A program made the translations under genes and the position numbers. 64,000 nucleotides of DNA, taken from positions 1,302,001-1,366,000 of the forward strand of contig JAGTXZ010000018.1 in assembly GCA_018398575.1 (NCBI GenBank), in the 5' to 3' direction. Numbering within the stretch: the first letter of the stretch is position 1; every line of letters starts with the position of its first letter. Origin of the DNA: Ampelomyces quisqualis (taxonomy: Eukaryota > Ascomycota > Dothideomycetes > Pleosporales > Phaeosphaeriaceae). Shown one piece after another: positions 10,543 through 21,873 of the stretch. Below the pieces are notes generated by a model, which saw only the letters and a list, made by a program, of their open reading frames with translations, searched no databases and was not told the origin of the DNA.

Positions 10543-11997
10543 TCAACACGGCCCAGGATTCAACTGCAAAGTCTCTGGCTCTTCTTCGACCTTTTCCTTC
10601 CCCTTCTCCTTCGCCCGCCTTTTTCCCAGTTTTCTAAGTTCCAACTCCGTCGCCGCTCGTCTTATTTCCTGTTGCAGTCTTGCTTGCTCCTGCTCCCTGT
10701 CATCATTCTGGATGCTCTTGACCATCAGCCGCCCGACGACTCCCGCTACAAAGACTGCAAAACAAAAGAGCCCTGTAACGACCTCAGTTGTGTACATGAA
10801 CCCTGCCTGGACAGGAGTTCGTTTACACGAAGGTTCAGGTTGTTGAAAAATAGTAGCCCCCAGGTTGGTGGACACGCCAGCACGAGAATCTGAATCAATG
10901 TCGTGTTTAGTGCCAGTCCAGTAAGTCGGGAACATGTGCTCGAGCGCACACGCGAGAAACAATGCACCCTTGTACAATGTCAGGACTATTACAAGAACAG
11001 CCGTGCCCATGAGCGCTATCTCAAAGATAGATGCGAAGCTGTGGTAGAGTTCGTTTACCAGCCACATCAGCTGGGCTTTCTCAACGTGGAATTCGCTGAT
11101 GATGGCGTTCCGCAACCTGATGAGGACATGTAACCAAGTGCTTTGCACAAAGAACTCTGTTTCAGACGAGTGATCATTGCGTCTCTCGTCGGCAATGGAG
11201 TTGGTGATGATTCTGGCAAGTGAACTAGACTTGTGAATCTGGGTGCTATCGACCATGCTGTCTTCCACAGACCTCACTGGTGCTCCTGCACCCGCCATTC
11301 TTCGCGAAGGCGGTTCTCCAGTGTACACATTGATCCTAATGTGGACGCCTGGTCGAGCAGCAGCGACGACGTCGCGTAGTCCTGCTAGCTCGTTCGCATT
11401 GATGTCTGCGCTTCTAGCGAACGACTCCTCTGAGCTCGCATTCGACGAGTTGCGCTCGCTATTTACCGCTGTCGTTTCGCTTGAATAGGACAAAACACTG
11501 GTCAAGATATTGGCCAGGGCGGCAAGATCTTCGAGGCTCCGTGTTTCCGTACCCGGCAGTGAGGCTGAGCTTCTTGCACTGTGGCGTAGGGAGTGGGCGA
11601 GGTCGCTGATACTGGATACGTTGCGCCGATGTCCAACGGCTGGTCGGCTCGTGCGGTTACTTGAAGTACCTTGCGAAGATTCCAGCGCTACAGTATCATC
11701 TGTAGCACTCAAAGCGCGTCTTCTGTGGTCTGAAGCCGGATTGCATCGTACATCGGGCGGGTAGCTGGGGTCATTGGCGATTGAAACGTTGCGCTCTGGA
11801 GGGGCAGCAGAGGAAGGGCTCGCTGTGGGTACTGTCGGTCGTGGTGAGTTGGATGGCGTATCCATGGGTGACACATCGCCAAAATTAGGTTCCCTTTGCG
11901 CGGTGGACACACCGAGGGCAGGAGAAGTGGAACGTGGCGAAATGGGTACATCAGATTGCGGCGCGCCCGCAGCCGTAGACGGACGAGTGTCTACCAT
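10543..11997 (-). CDS. Uncharacterised two-pass membrane protein (484 aa)
   Basis: Single exon. The frame is open from 12,159, but the ATG at 11,997 (MVDTRPSTAAG) is the likelier start, because the 54 residues before it look like translated leader. Residues 1-270 are Ser/Thr/Pro-rich and probably disordered. Two hydrophobic segments follow, at about 326-352 and 405-425, separated by a short loop with few cysteines. The tail (about 431-471) is strongly charged and heptad-like (QEQARLQQEIRR, then KKR-type Lys/Glu runs), likely a cytosolic coiled coil. I recognise no domain. It could be an ER or nuclear-envelope membrane protein; that is only a guess from topology. Confidence 0.75.
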   Translation of the reverse strand: MVDTRPSTAAGAPQSDVPISPRSTSPALGVSTAQREPNFGDVSPMDTPSNSPRPTVPTASPSSAAPPERNVSIANDPSYPPDVRCNPASDHRRRALSATDDTVALESSQGTSSNRTSRPAVGHRRNVSSISDLAHSLRHSARSSASLPGTETRSLEDLAALANILTSVLSYSSETTAVNSERNSSNASSEESFARSADINANELAGLRDVVAAARPGVHIRINVYTGEPPSRRMAGAGAPVRSVEDSMVDSTQIHKSSSLARIITNSIADERRNDHSSETEFFVQSTWLHVLIRLRNAIISEFHVEKAQLMWLVNELYHSFASIFEIALMGTAVLVIVLTLYKGALFLACALEHMFPTYWTGTKHDIDSDSRAGVSTNLGATIFQQPEPSCKRTPVQAGFMYTTEVVTGLFCFAVFVAGVVGRLMVKSIQNDDREQEQARLQQEIRRAATELELRKLGKRRAKEKGKEKVEEEPETLQLNPGPC

Positions 11998-12357
11998 AAT
12001 GACAGAATTGGATGAAGACTGTGATAGTAACGATGGACTGCGGTAAGCAATGTTCGTGTAAGAAATATGTAGCATACTGGTTGCAAGTTGTATGTCAAAG
12101 TGGCATGCCCGTGGTAGCGCAACTGCCCTAGAACGCACCAAACGCTGTCGCGAAGTCAAGTGGGCACTTTCTATGTAGTCAAGTAACTACAAACAGGAAA
12201 GACCATTGGCAAAATAATATCAACGCGAAACTTGTATTCTTATGTGCGACCTATCTTTGCACAAAATTGGCATGATCTATCATCTCACCAGGCCCACTTC
12301 CCGTACGCTCGAACTCCGGAGTTACCATGTGATCACAAACCGCTCACCATGAGGTCC
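11998..12357. other. Short intergenic stretch
   Basis: This lies between the start of the membrane-protein gene and the stop of the chitinase, both on the minus strand. It must hold the membrane-protein promoter and the chitinase 3' end. I see no recognisable motif. Confidence 0.4.
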
Positions 12358-15300
12358 TCAAAAGCCCTTCCAGTAGCAGTTGAAGTCTCGCTGCCAGGCG
12401 TTGCCAGACTGGTACCAATCCGCGTCGTTCAAATCATCACAATTGAGGTCCGAGGGCATCAAGATCTGCTTCTCCGGCTGACTCTTATCGCAGTACTGCC
12501 AACAAGAGTCCACGAAGAACCCGTGGTCTTCTAGCCTATTCTCGGTGACCATCTTTGGCTTACATTGGACGATGTTCTTGATCTTGTCGCAATCGGGCAC
12601 GTATTTCTGAATCTCGAACTCAACTCGTGCAGCATCGACCATTGTTGGCTCGTTGAACCAAGCATAGACACCAAAGAGCATTTGATGCTCAAGGGCGCGG
12701 TTCTTGTCTGACTCGATGTATGTGAAGATGGAGTCGGTGCCGTCCTTGGGATCCATTGTTGACTTGCCCGCCCAGTTCTCGTTCGGATCATAGAGCTCCC
12801 ACTCGATTTTTGCAGAGTTTTTCTCCATCCAGAGGTGGATCTTGACCCTCCATGTTCCCTTCTGATCCATAGGACCCAATGTAGGTTTAGGCTTTTGCGA
12901 AGTGCCGACCTCGATGGACGATACGGTAGACGTGCCAACTTCGAACGACGTCGCCGGCGCGGAAGAGAATGAGCTACTGCTAGCTGGCAGCGACGAGCCC
13001 GAAGTCATTGATGCAGTCAAGGTTGGACCGTTTGAAAGTGTCAAGGTCAAAGTGACATTGGCTTGTGGTGCGCCCATGACCTCGGTAGGACAGGCAGGAT
13101 GAGCGCAGGACTCCTTGATCCGACAGCCCTGTGGTGAGTTTGGCGCAAGACACATGTCGCTAAGACATCGATACGCACAGAAGTTCGAAGGATCGTCCGA
13201 TTTGCAGCGTTGCGGTATGCACGTCTTGTCAAAGTACTGCCAGCATTTACCACAGTCATCTGTTGGCGAAGCGCTCGACGTGGAGTCTGTCGTAGATGTT
13301 GGCGAGGAGATATCCGTAGTGTTGCTCGCGAAGATGCTAGAGGACAAGTCCCAATCAAGAGGAATATTGTTTCCTTCGTCGTCATCGAGCGAGAGCGGTG
13401 CGCGAGTGCACGCAGCCCCTGGAGTTTCGCTGCTCAAAGAGTTGCTCTTGGTCGCCGAGGCTGTCGTCGTGCTCTTATGATCCTCAACATTGCACCCTAG
13501 GACGGTAAAGTCCCATGCGGTATGACATGTCGACGATGTGGAAGTCGAGGTAGATGCTGTTGTAGATGCCCACGAGGAAATCGTCGTAGCGGAAATGGCG
13601 GATGACAAGTCAACGTACTCGCCACAGTACACCATTTGCTCCGTGGCCGTCTTGTAGTCCTTTGAGTCGCAAGGCTTGGGTGCGTCTCCACCACCGGGTA
13701 TTGGGGCAGGAGGAAATTCGCCATTTGGTGGTGGTCCAATCTTGGGTCCGCCGTGGGGACAGAGAATCTTAGGACATTCGGTGCAACCCGGCTCCAAGAA
13801 ACACCATCCGTCGCATCCAAGGATACCACAAAGTCCGTTGCAGCCCCAAAAGAAACAAGGGTCTGGGAAGAGGCCGAAGAGATCTATGATGATGCTGATG
13901 GGGAATGGGAAGCTACCTCCTTCGCAACCAGGGCCCCATGGTAAACCCATCCAGCCACAACCTGTGATGACATTAGCGAATATTCCGGTGCATTGCATGC
14001 ATACACTTACCGCAACCAAGTAGTTTGCATTTGGGATCGTCGCCGTCTTTCTTTTCGGGGAGTGAAAACCCCCACCAGAGGACACACCAATCGAAATCCC
14101 AACATTCTCGAGGTGGAGGCCAGTCAAGGTCATTTTCACAAAAGAATTTGCACCATGAGTGGTTCCAACAAATATCGGGACAGAACTGACGAGATGATGG
14201 AGCTGGCGAATCTGATGATGTTGATGAAGGAGGTGGGAGAACGGGTAAGGGTCCAGGGTCCGTCGAGGTCGCCCCGCTTGACGAGCCACCTGCTGATGAC
14301 GCTGTGGTGCCGGACGCTTCACTTGAACCTTCTCCAGTCGTGATAGACGCAGCAGTTGAATCTGTAGATGCGGATCCAGTGACTACAGGCGCATCACTTG
14401 ATTCGACAGCTTGAGAAGTCGACCCAGCATTGCTAGACGCCCCGCTCGAACTAGATCCGATGGTGATCCAGGCAGCGCTCGAATCAGCTTGGGATGTGGA
14501 TCCAGTGACAACAGGTGCAGAGCTTGACCCAGCATTGCTAGACGCCTCGCTCGAACTAGATCCAGTGGTGATCCAGGCAGCGCTCGAATCAGCTTGGGAT
14601 GTGGATCCAGTGACAACAGGTGCAGAGCTTGACCTCGGAGCTTGAGAAGTTGACCCAGCATTGCTAGACGCCTCGCTCGAACCAGATCCGGTGGTGATCC
14701 AAGCAGTGCTCGAATCAGCCTGGGAAGTAGATCCAGTGACCAGAGGTGCAGTGCTCGATCCTGCAGCTTGAGTGCTTGATCCGGGATTGAAAGATGCCCC
14801 GCTTGAGCCAGGTCCGGTGGTGACAGATGCTGCGCTAGTGTCTTGGGAGGGTGCTCCAGTTGAGACCCAGACACTGCTCTCGTCAGATTGGGGACTTGAT
14901 GATTCAGGTTGCGAGCCTGTCCCGGTGGTGATAGATGCACCAGTTGTGTCAGATGGAGAAATTGAGTCGGTCGTAACCCAAACAGCACTGGAGCCAGCTT
15001 GGGTATTCGATCCCGTAGTTATGGATGCAGCACTGGAATCTGGCACTTGAGAAGACATCGAAGCCGTGATTGACCAAGACGCACCTGGGCCTGATGACCA
15101 GACATTCGAGGACGAGGAAGGCGCAGCATCTGAGGAAGACCAGACCCCCGAAGAGCTAGCTTGGTCTGTCGAGGACCATGAAGGGGCAGGCTGATTTGAC
15201 GGGGGTGCCCACCATGAGCTGGATTGGTCCGCCGAAGAAGCTTGCGTGGTGGTCTCAGCTTGCGAAGAGCCCGGTATGTTCGAGACTGCGGGTGATTCCG

Positions 15301-17414
15301 GTGTAGAGCTACTCCAAGATGGGGCAGGGCTACTCCAAGATGGGGCGGGGCTGCTCCAAGGTGCTGAAGATGGCGCCAAAGACCAGGTGTCTGATACAGG
15401 GGCAGGTGATGGCGCTGGCCATGGAGCAGGAGATTGGGATGGACCTGATGTCTCGGTGGTGCCCACTTGAGATGAGGCTTGTGCGCTTGACGTGGGAGTA
15501 GATGGTGCACCCGAGGTGGCGACAGGAGAAGATGCAGCAGAGCTGTCCTGCCATGGACTCGACTCTGGTGGTGGAGCTGACCATGGAGGTTGCGAAGTTG
15601 CTTGCGAGGATGCCACTGGCGCGGAAGCCGAGGGACCGATCGAGGAAGCGGGAGCCGATACAGGTGGCGATGGTGCGACAGAGCTATCAGGTCCAGGTTG
15701 TGGTGAGCCTCCATCGCTAGGACAGACTGCATAGTCGATTGCCCATAGGGAGGTACCACCGAGGCAGCGATCGTTTGCTAACTCCAGTTTCTTGCCTAGA
15801 GTTCCACGATCGTCCCAACCTATCCATTGGTCATCCCATGACACCTCATTCACTTCGGCACCACCAGAAATGACATTCCAGTTCAGGTGCTTCTCGTTAA
15901 TGATTCGCCGAATCTCACAAGTGCTCAGGACACCATCTTGTAGCGTGCAAGAACCAGCTTTGCTGGAACCCGTGTAACTGCAGCCATAGTACATGCAGTT
16001 CTTGTCGGTGACTGTATAACCACGACCGTAATTGGTGATGCCCAAGTTGATTTTCTTTGAGTCAATGTTGCTTGACCAGATGAGTTTCAAAGACTCGTCA
16101 ATCTCCTTGAGATCGGTGTGAGGCTTGATCTTGGGTCCAAGGCCGGGAATAGAAGCATCCCAGGCACCATGAAGATCGTAAGTCAGGATAGTTAGCCAAT
16201 CAACTTGCGCCTCGAGTCCTTTGGGATCCATGTTCTTCATGTAATCGTACTGAGCTGGGATGACAACACCAATACCAAAGCCGTTGCCAAGGGCTTGTCG
16301 CATCTCCTTAACAAGTTCAACTTGGTTGGCACCGTCCTGAGCATTACCGCCGCGGCTCTCATGTCCAGGCCACTCCCAGTCGATATCGACGCCACTAAAC
16401 TTCCAGATCGACAGAAACTGCTTCAACGAGTCGATGAACGCCTTGCGATTCTGCTGGGTGCTGGTCATGTCGGACCAAGTATGGTGCGTGGTGCCTGGGT
16501 CCGAGAATTCGAATCCACCGATACCAATCCACTTGGAGACGTTGTCTGGAAGCGCCAAGAATTCTTTGTAGATGTTCTCGTCCTCGGGGTTCATCAGGCG
16601 GACTTGGAATGTCGTCGGATCTATCGTGGCAAACGCAAGCACGAGATGGGTGATGCCAGAGAGGTCAAGTTGGTTGGGCCAGACCTTGTCGCAGTTCCGA
16701 CGGCGGGTATTCCTGAGACTTGTTAGACCATGCCGAATACGGATCATGAAGCTGCAACGACAGGGATACAGGAGTCTCCGGCGAAGCCCTTATGAGTACA
16801 TACCAAGACTGATAATATGCCACGCGGCGTGAAGCACTACCACTGTTCTTGCCGCAGGAGGGAGCGTCAATAGCACCACAGTTGCCGCCAAGGCACAGTG
16901 AGTCTCCGGCAGAAGCAGATGTGTCCCGACAGAACACATCGGAAGTACCACAGAAGCCGAAGCGCGAGCAACATGCATTCAATGGACAGACGGTTTTGCC
17001 ATCCGCAGAGAATTCACCGCATGGTGCTTTGGCGTCACAGTTCGCAACGCAAGTCTTCGGATCTGAGGGTGAGCAATGGTCCGGCCGGTATCCACATTGA
17101 CCTTTGGTTCGTTAGCAAGTTGGGTAGGGTGTCGCATTCCGGGACATACCATCACTGTTGCAGCAGCTCCCCAGAAGACATGGATTTTGAGCGCTACAGC
17201 CACCATTGCCCTTGGAACCAATCGCCTTTACGCTAACATCTGTCTGGCTGCGGATGTAGCTCTCGGCGATGTCGAAGACAGGAAGTACGCCCTCAATTGA
17301 AAATCGGGGAGCACCGAAGTACGTCACGTTCGAGTCGTGAGCGCTGGAGCTAGAGCCATGGCCGCCGATAGCTAGTAGCAGCCCCAGCAGGGACAGGTGT
17401 AGCGGCAAGCGCAT
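12358..17414 (-). CDS. Large secreted modular GH18 chitinase with type-1 chitin-binding modules (1622 aa)
   Basis: Exons 17150-17414, 16804-17101, 14011-16712 and 12358-13961 (complement); introns of 48, 91 and 49 bp; 4869 nt in frame. The start at 17,414 opens a signal peptide (MRLPLHLSLLGLLLAIGG); an upstream in-frame ATG at 17,723 would bury it. Order of modules: signal peptide; two hevein-like cysteine patches (CLLGSCCNSDGQCGY near 80-95, CPLNACCSRFGFCG near 120-140); GH18 barrel about 180-520 with SGVDIDWEWP, whose acid is Glu301 (the usual first Asp of DGxDxDxE is Ser, while both later Asp residues and Glu remain); a roughly 500-residue Ser/Thr/Pro/Ala linker with internal repeats; a dense Cys/Trp/Gly region spanning the last intron; and a Ser/Thr-rich stretch before a Trp/Cys C-terminal domain. 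It should hydrolyse chitin outside the cell or in the wall. The layout resembles subgroup C fungal chitinases, implicated in attack on other fungi's walls or in wall remodelling. Confidence 0.9.
14436..14760 (-). repeat. Imperfect tandem repeats in the chitinase linker
   Basis: Three successive units of about 105-125 bp carry a shared core (GTGATCCAGGCAGCGCTCGA and variants) at roughly 14,462, 14,568 and 14,690. They encode repeated Ser/Thr-rich blocks ending in SAPVVTGSTSQAD. Unit lengths are multiples of three, so the frame survives copy-number change. The two leftmost units are nearly identical, which suggests recent duplication. Confidence 0.75.
15307..15360 (-). repeat. 21-bp minisatellite in the chitinase linker
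   Basis: There are two full units and one partial unit of a 21-bp repeat (core CTACTCCAAGATGGGGC on the plus strand), encoding PAPSWSS repeats. The period is a multiple of three and so length-tolerant. Confidence 0.8.
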
Positions 17415-19766
17415 CGCGCAATACCGCAGAGGGACGTTAAGGGTAGCACAGGCTAGTACTTGTGATGTCTTGCCTTGAGGGAGAGATGCTTTATGCGGGA
17501 GGTTGAGTAGCGAGTCGAGGTGAGGTGAGGAGAAGCTGTTGTGGAGGGGGGGAGAAAAGAAGTCGACTATTTGTATGTGGAGGGGTCCCGAAACCGAGCT
17601 AAAGCGAGCGATAGCGGGGTTTGCGAGAGTGAGAGTGATTTGTGGGCCTGCTGCGAGCAGGCGCGATGAAGACTGGTGGGAAAGAGTGCACGAGCCAATC
17701 GTTGTGTGAAAGCTCATGCCCATGAACAGTGCAGTTGGGGTTCTTAGAAGTGGGTTCTGGGGTCAAAGTCGCTTGGATGGCGGTTGTGAAAGGAATGAAG
17801 GTATTCAATGACACTTCAGGATAGCCTCCGGGCTTGAACCTCTAGATGTCTGGGCGGTTCTCACGCCAGCGGCTCGAGTATTTTTGTTGTCCTCTTGTTC
17901 GAAGCAGTAACTGTACGAAGCAGTAACATCCACAAAATTCCGGATTACTGATGCTCTAATCCTCGACGTACAAAAGAGATGGAAAGGATGGAAGTAAAGA
18001 TGACCCCAAGAGACATCGTTTCCTTCTCTTGCTCATCTTGATACGCCAAGCTATAGTCGGCAGCTCTTCGTATTCACCTGACAGAAGTTCATATTGGTGT
18101 ACGCGATAGGTAAACACGAAATCGCGTTGGGGACTCACATCGGCGTGTGGTTGAACTAGCTCGCTTCCATCAAGCAAAAACCATGCTTCAAGGTCTTGTG
18201 TACAGAGGAACAAGTAGATCAGCGCCTTCAGATGCGCAAACCCCAAAAGATCCCTAAAAGCTTCCCAGCAGTGCGAAATCTCAGACGCTCAAGCGAACTA
18301 ATGTAGGACTTGAACTGCGGGATCACATGTCGAAAGCGCTGGTAATAGCAACAACAAAAGATTAGACGGAAGGGAACGTCAGAACCTTTGAGTCGGCGAG
18401 TCTCATGCACTCAGCCCAGGTGTCATGCACAGTTGTTCTAGCCGTTCCAGGCCTGTGAACGCGTTTGACCATGGTGGTATGGAGTTCTTGCTGCGTGAAT
18501 AGGGCATTGTGTGCATACCGCATCTGCCGAAGGTGTCTCTAGGCTACAAAAGCGAAGGGTGTGGCCTAGCAGAAGGCTGTCGTTTGAAAGATGGTCGGAT
18601 GGAGCTGCAGGGTGAAAGTGATTCGGCATGTCGTTCGCCAAACAAGTTGCTCCACTTTCAAAACGCGCTAAGATACGCGTCCATTTGCACGTGACGCATC
18701 CCAGGCGCGGTTCTCACTTCACCACTGGGTTCTCTCCTTTCCAGACATCGATTTCAACAGTTCCGTATCACGGTTCAAAATGCCTTGAACTTAGAGATGC
18801 AACGACTAGTCTATATTTCCTTGGCACGAGACCGATGATGAATATTACAATGCATCCTCAGGCACGTGTCATACGTTCCATTTTCCGCAATTTTGACTCG
18901 CCTTCCTCGAGCCTGCCAATCTGTATCTGTTCATCTTTCAATTCTTGCAGATGCCCCAGCGAGAACAGCCCCTTTCCACAGAGACGGAGACCTTTGTTTT
19001 TCAGTTTTCCCGCACAAGGTACTCTGGTACCTTCGTAGGTTTCTTCCCAGGAAACCTCATAGAACAAGGCCACTTCGACAGCCCTCCGACCTCCAGTCCA
19101 GTTTACTTTCTCGTGATCCCGTAGCGACTAGGTCCCATAAGCCTCTAGCACTACGCTGTAATCGCTTCTTAACCATCCGGTTGGATTTGGGGAGAGCTTG
19201 GGAAAGCGCGTGACAGATGGTGTCGCGACATTCCAGACACACAACAGTATCCGAAGTTGCCCCGCCAAGAGAACACTTTGAAGCGCTCCATCTGTGGGAA
19301 TGCACCAGCTGACTGAAGATTCAATAGGTGAGTGGCCAGCTTGTGCGTTGCAAGAGCGGCTTCGTTGTGGCAAGCCCCAAGAATTTCCCAGTGAATGGTT
19401 CTACGTGTCGTGGGTCTTCGCAATTACGACACTCAGCTGGCACACCTAGGCTCTCGAGACTCCGGTTCATTGAAAGTTCGCAATCAGCTTGACGGCTAGC
19501 TCCAGCACATGAGTGATTTGGCGTGTTACCTGACGGCAAAAAAAGGCAATGTATAGAAAGGTCGACACGCACAAGCGTGCAGCAAGGCTTGCGGGGGTGG
19601 TAGGTCAGTTTTGCGGTCATCGCGTCTTTCTACGTTCCAACGCAAGGAATAGAGCAAGGTAAGAGGGAGCTGTAAGTGTCATGGAGTTTCGTGAATTTAG
19701 CAAGATAAAGTTCGACAATTTCATATTCCAACGCCCATTCTGGTCGACACAAACAGCCGCTTTGAT
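17415..19766. other. Long intergenic stretch with one weak gene candidate
   Basis: The first 300-400 bases are the chitinase promoter and leader. On the minus strand, 17,956-18,246 (96 codons) and 18,228-18,410 (60 codons) have protein-like composition (for example GFAHLKALIYLFLCTQDLE) and might be exons of a small gene or a gene remnant. I could not join them with convincing splice sites and recognise no family. The rest (18.4-19.7 kb) shows only short, unmotivated frames. Confidence 0.35.
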
Positions 19767-21117
19767 CTAAACTCCCGACATTCCATCATTGACTACCACG
19801 CCTCCAGGGAGAGTCTCGAGCCCTAGCACACGACCATTAGCGTTGTCAACATTTACCAGCAGGATCGGTAGACTTACAGTTGCCTCCATCAACATCCTCT
19901 ACCACAGTCTGGGGAATTGCGCACTTCATCGCCTCTTCATCCGTCTGCCTCTTCAGCTCCTCGCAAAAATCGTTCCGACATCGCGCATCAATCGCGCGTT
20001 GAAGCGCATCGCCCTTCCACCCAAACATGTAATCGCCGTGATTTCCATGGCCAGTGCTAGAATCACTCGAATCAGCTTCCACCGACTTCTCGAGCCACAT
20101 ACGAAAGGGTATTCACGTACGCATCACCCATCGAAAACACAAATGGCTGCGTCCCATTCGCCCACTCCTCCACCGCATTAAACGGCACCGTATCAAACAT
20201 GACCTCATACATCACCTGCGGCAAATGCACCGGAAACCCCTCCGGACATTGTCCTCTCGGTTGCACGTTGAGCGGCGGCGCGTACGGCTCGAACGGAATT
20301 TGCGCATACGCAACGTGGCTTTGGTGATCGGGCGAGTCCAGGTTGACGCCGTCCCAGCATGTCGGGAATGTGACCTGCGTCCGAATGCCGCCGGGACATG
20401 GGCGCAGAGGCAAGTGTGTGGTGTCTTCTTCAGTGCAGGGCGCGCCCCCAAAGGGCGTGGCGTTGAGGTTGACGCAGCGGTGGCAAATACCGCGGGACTC
20501 GTTGGTGGTGTTGCGCAGGATGGGATTGCCCGCGAGCATGCGGAAGCCCTGGACGGCAGACGTCAGCGGCAAAAAAACGTGAAGGGAATTGGTACGTACG
20601 GGTGCAAAGGCAGTGACTTGACTAACGCCGTCGTACGGTGGGATGTAGTACACTGTCATTCCGCCCCTCTGTGTGAGTCCAAGGTTGGCGTATTGTTGGA
20701 CGCGTTTGAATGTGCCGTTTCGAGCTTGGTAGTAGAGTGCTGCGGTCCAGTAATTGCTGTGTTATATCAATTCCCATTCCCAACTCCTTTCCTTCTCCCA
20801 TTTACTCCCACCCAGCAACCTCAACCTCACTCAAGGTAGGTGACGTACCTAAAATCCTCACTGAACGTACACGTCGTGCACGTGCTCTTGGCCACCAAAT
20901 CATATTCGCCAGGCTTCATCTCCGGCACGAAACTATTCCCGCCAACAATTTGATGCGTATGCGGACTTCCGACGACGCCAGGGTTGACGAGCGGATCGAG
21001 TCGTTCGACTGTGAGTTGTGAGCATGCGAAGCGCATCATAGCTGCGCCGCGAGTTTGGTTTTGTGCATGCGCAGCGGCGCCTAGGAGGGTGATTGCTTGT
21101 ACTACGGAGACCTTCAT
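19767..21117 (-). CDS. Secreted DUF1996-domain protein (362 aa)
   Basis: Five exons: 20849-21117, 20600-20756, 20121-20548, 19878-20056 and 19767-19822 (complement); 1089 nt in frame; introns of 92, 51, 64 and 55 bp. The start at 21,117 gives a signal peptide (MKVSVVQAITLLGAAAHAQ). DUF1996 landmarks follow in order: MMRFACSQLTVERLDPLVNPG near the mature N-terminus, GSPHTHQIVGGNSF, the YWTAALYY block at the first junction, GFRMLAGNP after the second intron, the RCVNLN and CWDG cysteine segments, and TGHGNHGDYMFGWKGDAL after the third. The 56-nt last exon restores the usual end (WLETLPGG). These proteins are secreted or wall-associated in fungi; no enzymatic activity is established. Two introns lie exactly where conserved motifs need joining, so the model is well supported. 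Confidence 0.9.
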
Positions 21118-21873
21118 GGCTGAAGTTGTGGTTGATCGGGTGTGATATGGGTCGGGTAAGCACTGCGAAGGTCATGATGTACATACATGTACTTGAGCAT
21201 ATGATAGTGCGTCACATCTGGCGCTGCGTTTGTGGGGCGCTAAACTGCCGTGCGACCAAGGCCGCTTATTTATGCTTGGGGGTGTTGAGATTCGAGTATG
21301 TTGGGTTGCTTCGTGGTGTCTCATCTACCTGCATGGCATAGAGTGTATATCCAGATTAAGCGACATGGTGCAAACCAATCGGGAAAAAGCAAATAAGGCG
21401 ATCACCTGGGAATGCAGCTGCACTATTGTGGGGGAGAGTGGCTTGCTCAGACGTCTTTTAGTGCCGATAGCAATTATGAAGCCGATGTCGTGAGTAATCA
21501 AGTCGAGCGAAAAAAAAACATGGCACGTCACATAGTTCAGAAGACCACCACTACTTGCGATAGTTACATTGAAATATGGTACATCTAAAGCCTTGGCTAT
21601 GGCCATGGCTACAACTCGCACCGAGAAATATGTGAAAGATGAAGCCTGTACACCTTCAAAGGATAGTCTAACATTATCTGAAAGATTATAGGGCACCTTA
21701 GAGCACACGCAATCTTTGCAGCAAATGAGAAGCTGAATTACAGCTCGCCTAGTCACTTCAGGCTTACACTTGAGCGATCGTGAATCACTGCTAGGCCTAG
21801 TGGTAGGACAAGTGACGATGGGGAAGTTCGATCGACGCAAGCACCTCTGCAGAGCCTCAGCTACACAGCGATA
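21118..21873. other. Intergenic stretch upstream of the DUF1996 gene
   Basis: The first part is the DUF1996 promoter. A 171-codon minus-strand frame at 21,325-21,840 has no recognisable motif and no flanking gene structure, so I do not call it. Nothing else is seen. Confidence 0.4.

Noticed and set aside
21325..21840. 171-codon minus-strand frame
   Set aside because: No recognisable motif, no signal peptide, no promoter-like context and no splice partner; its length is within chance for this composition.
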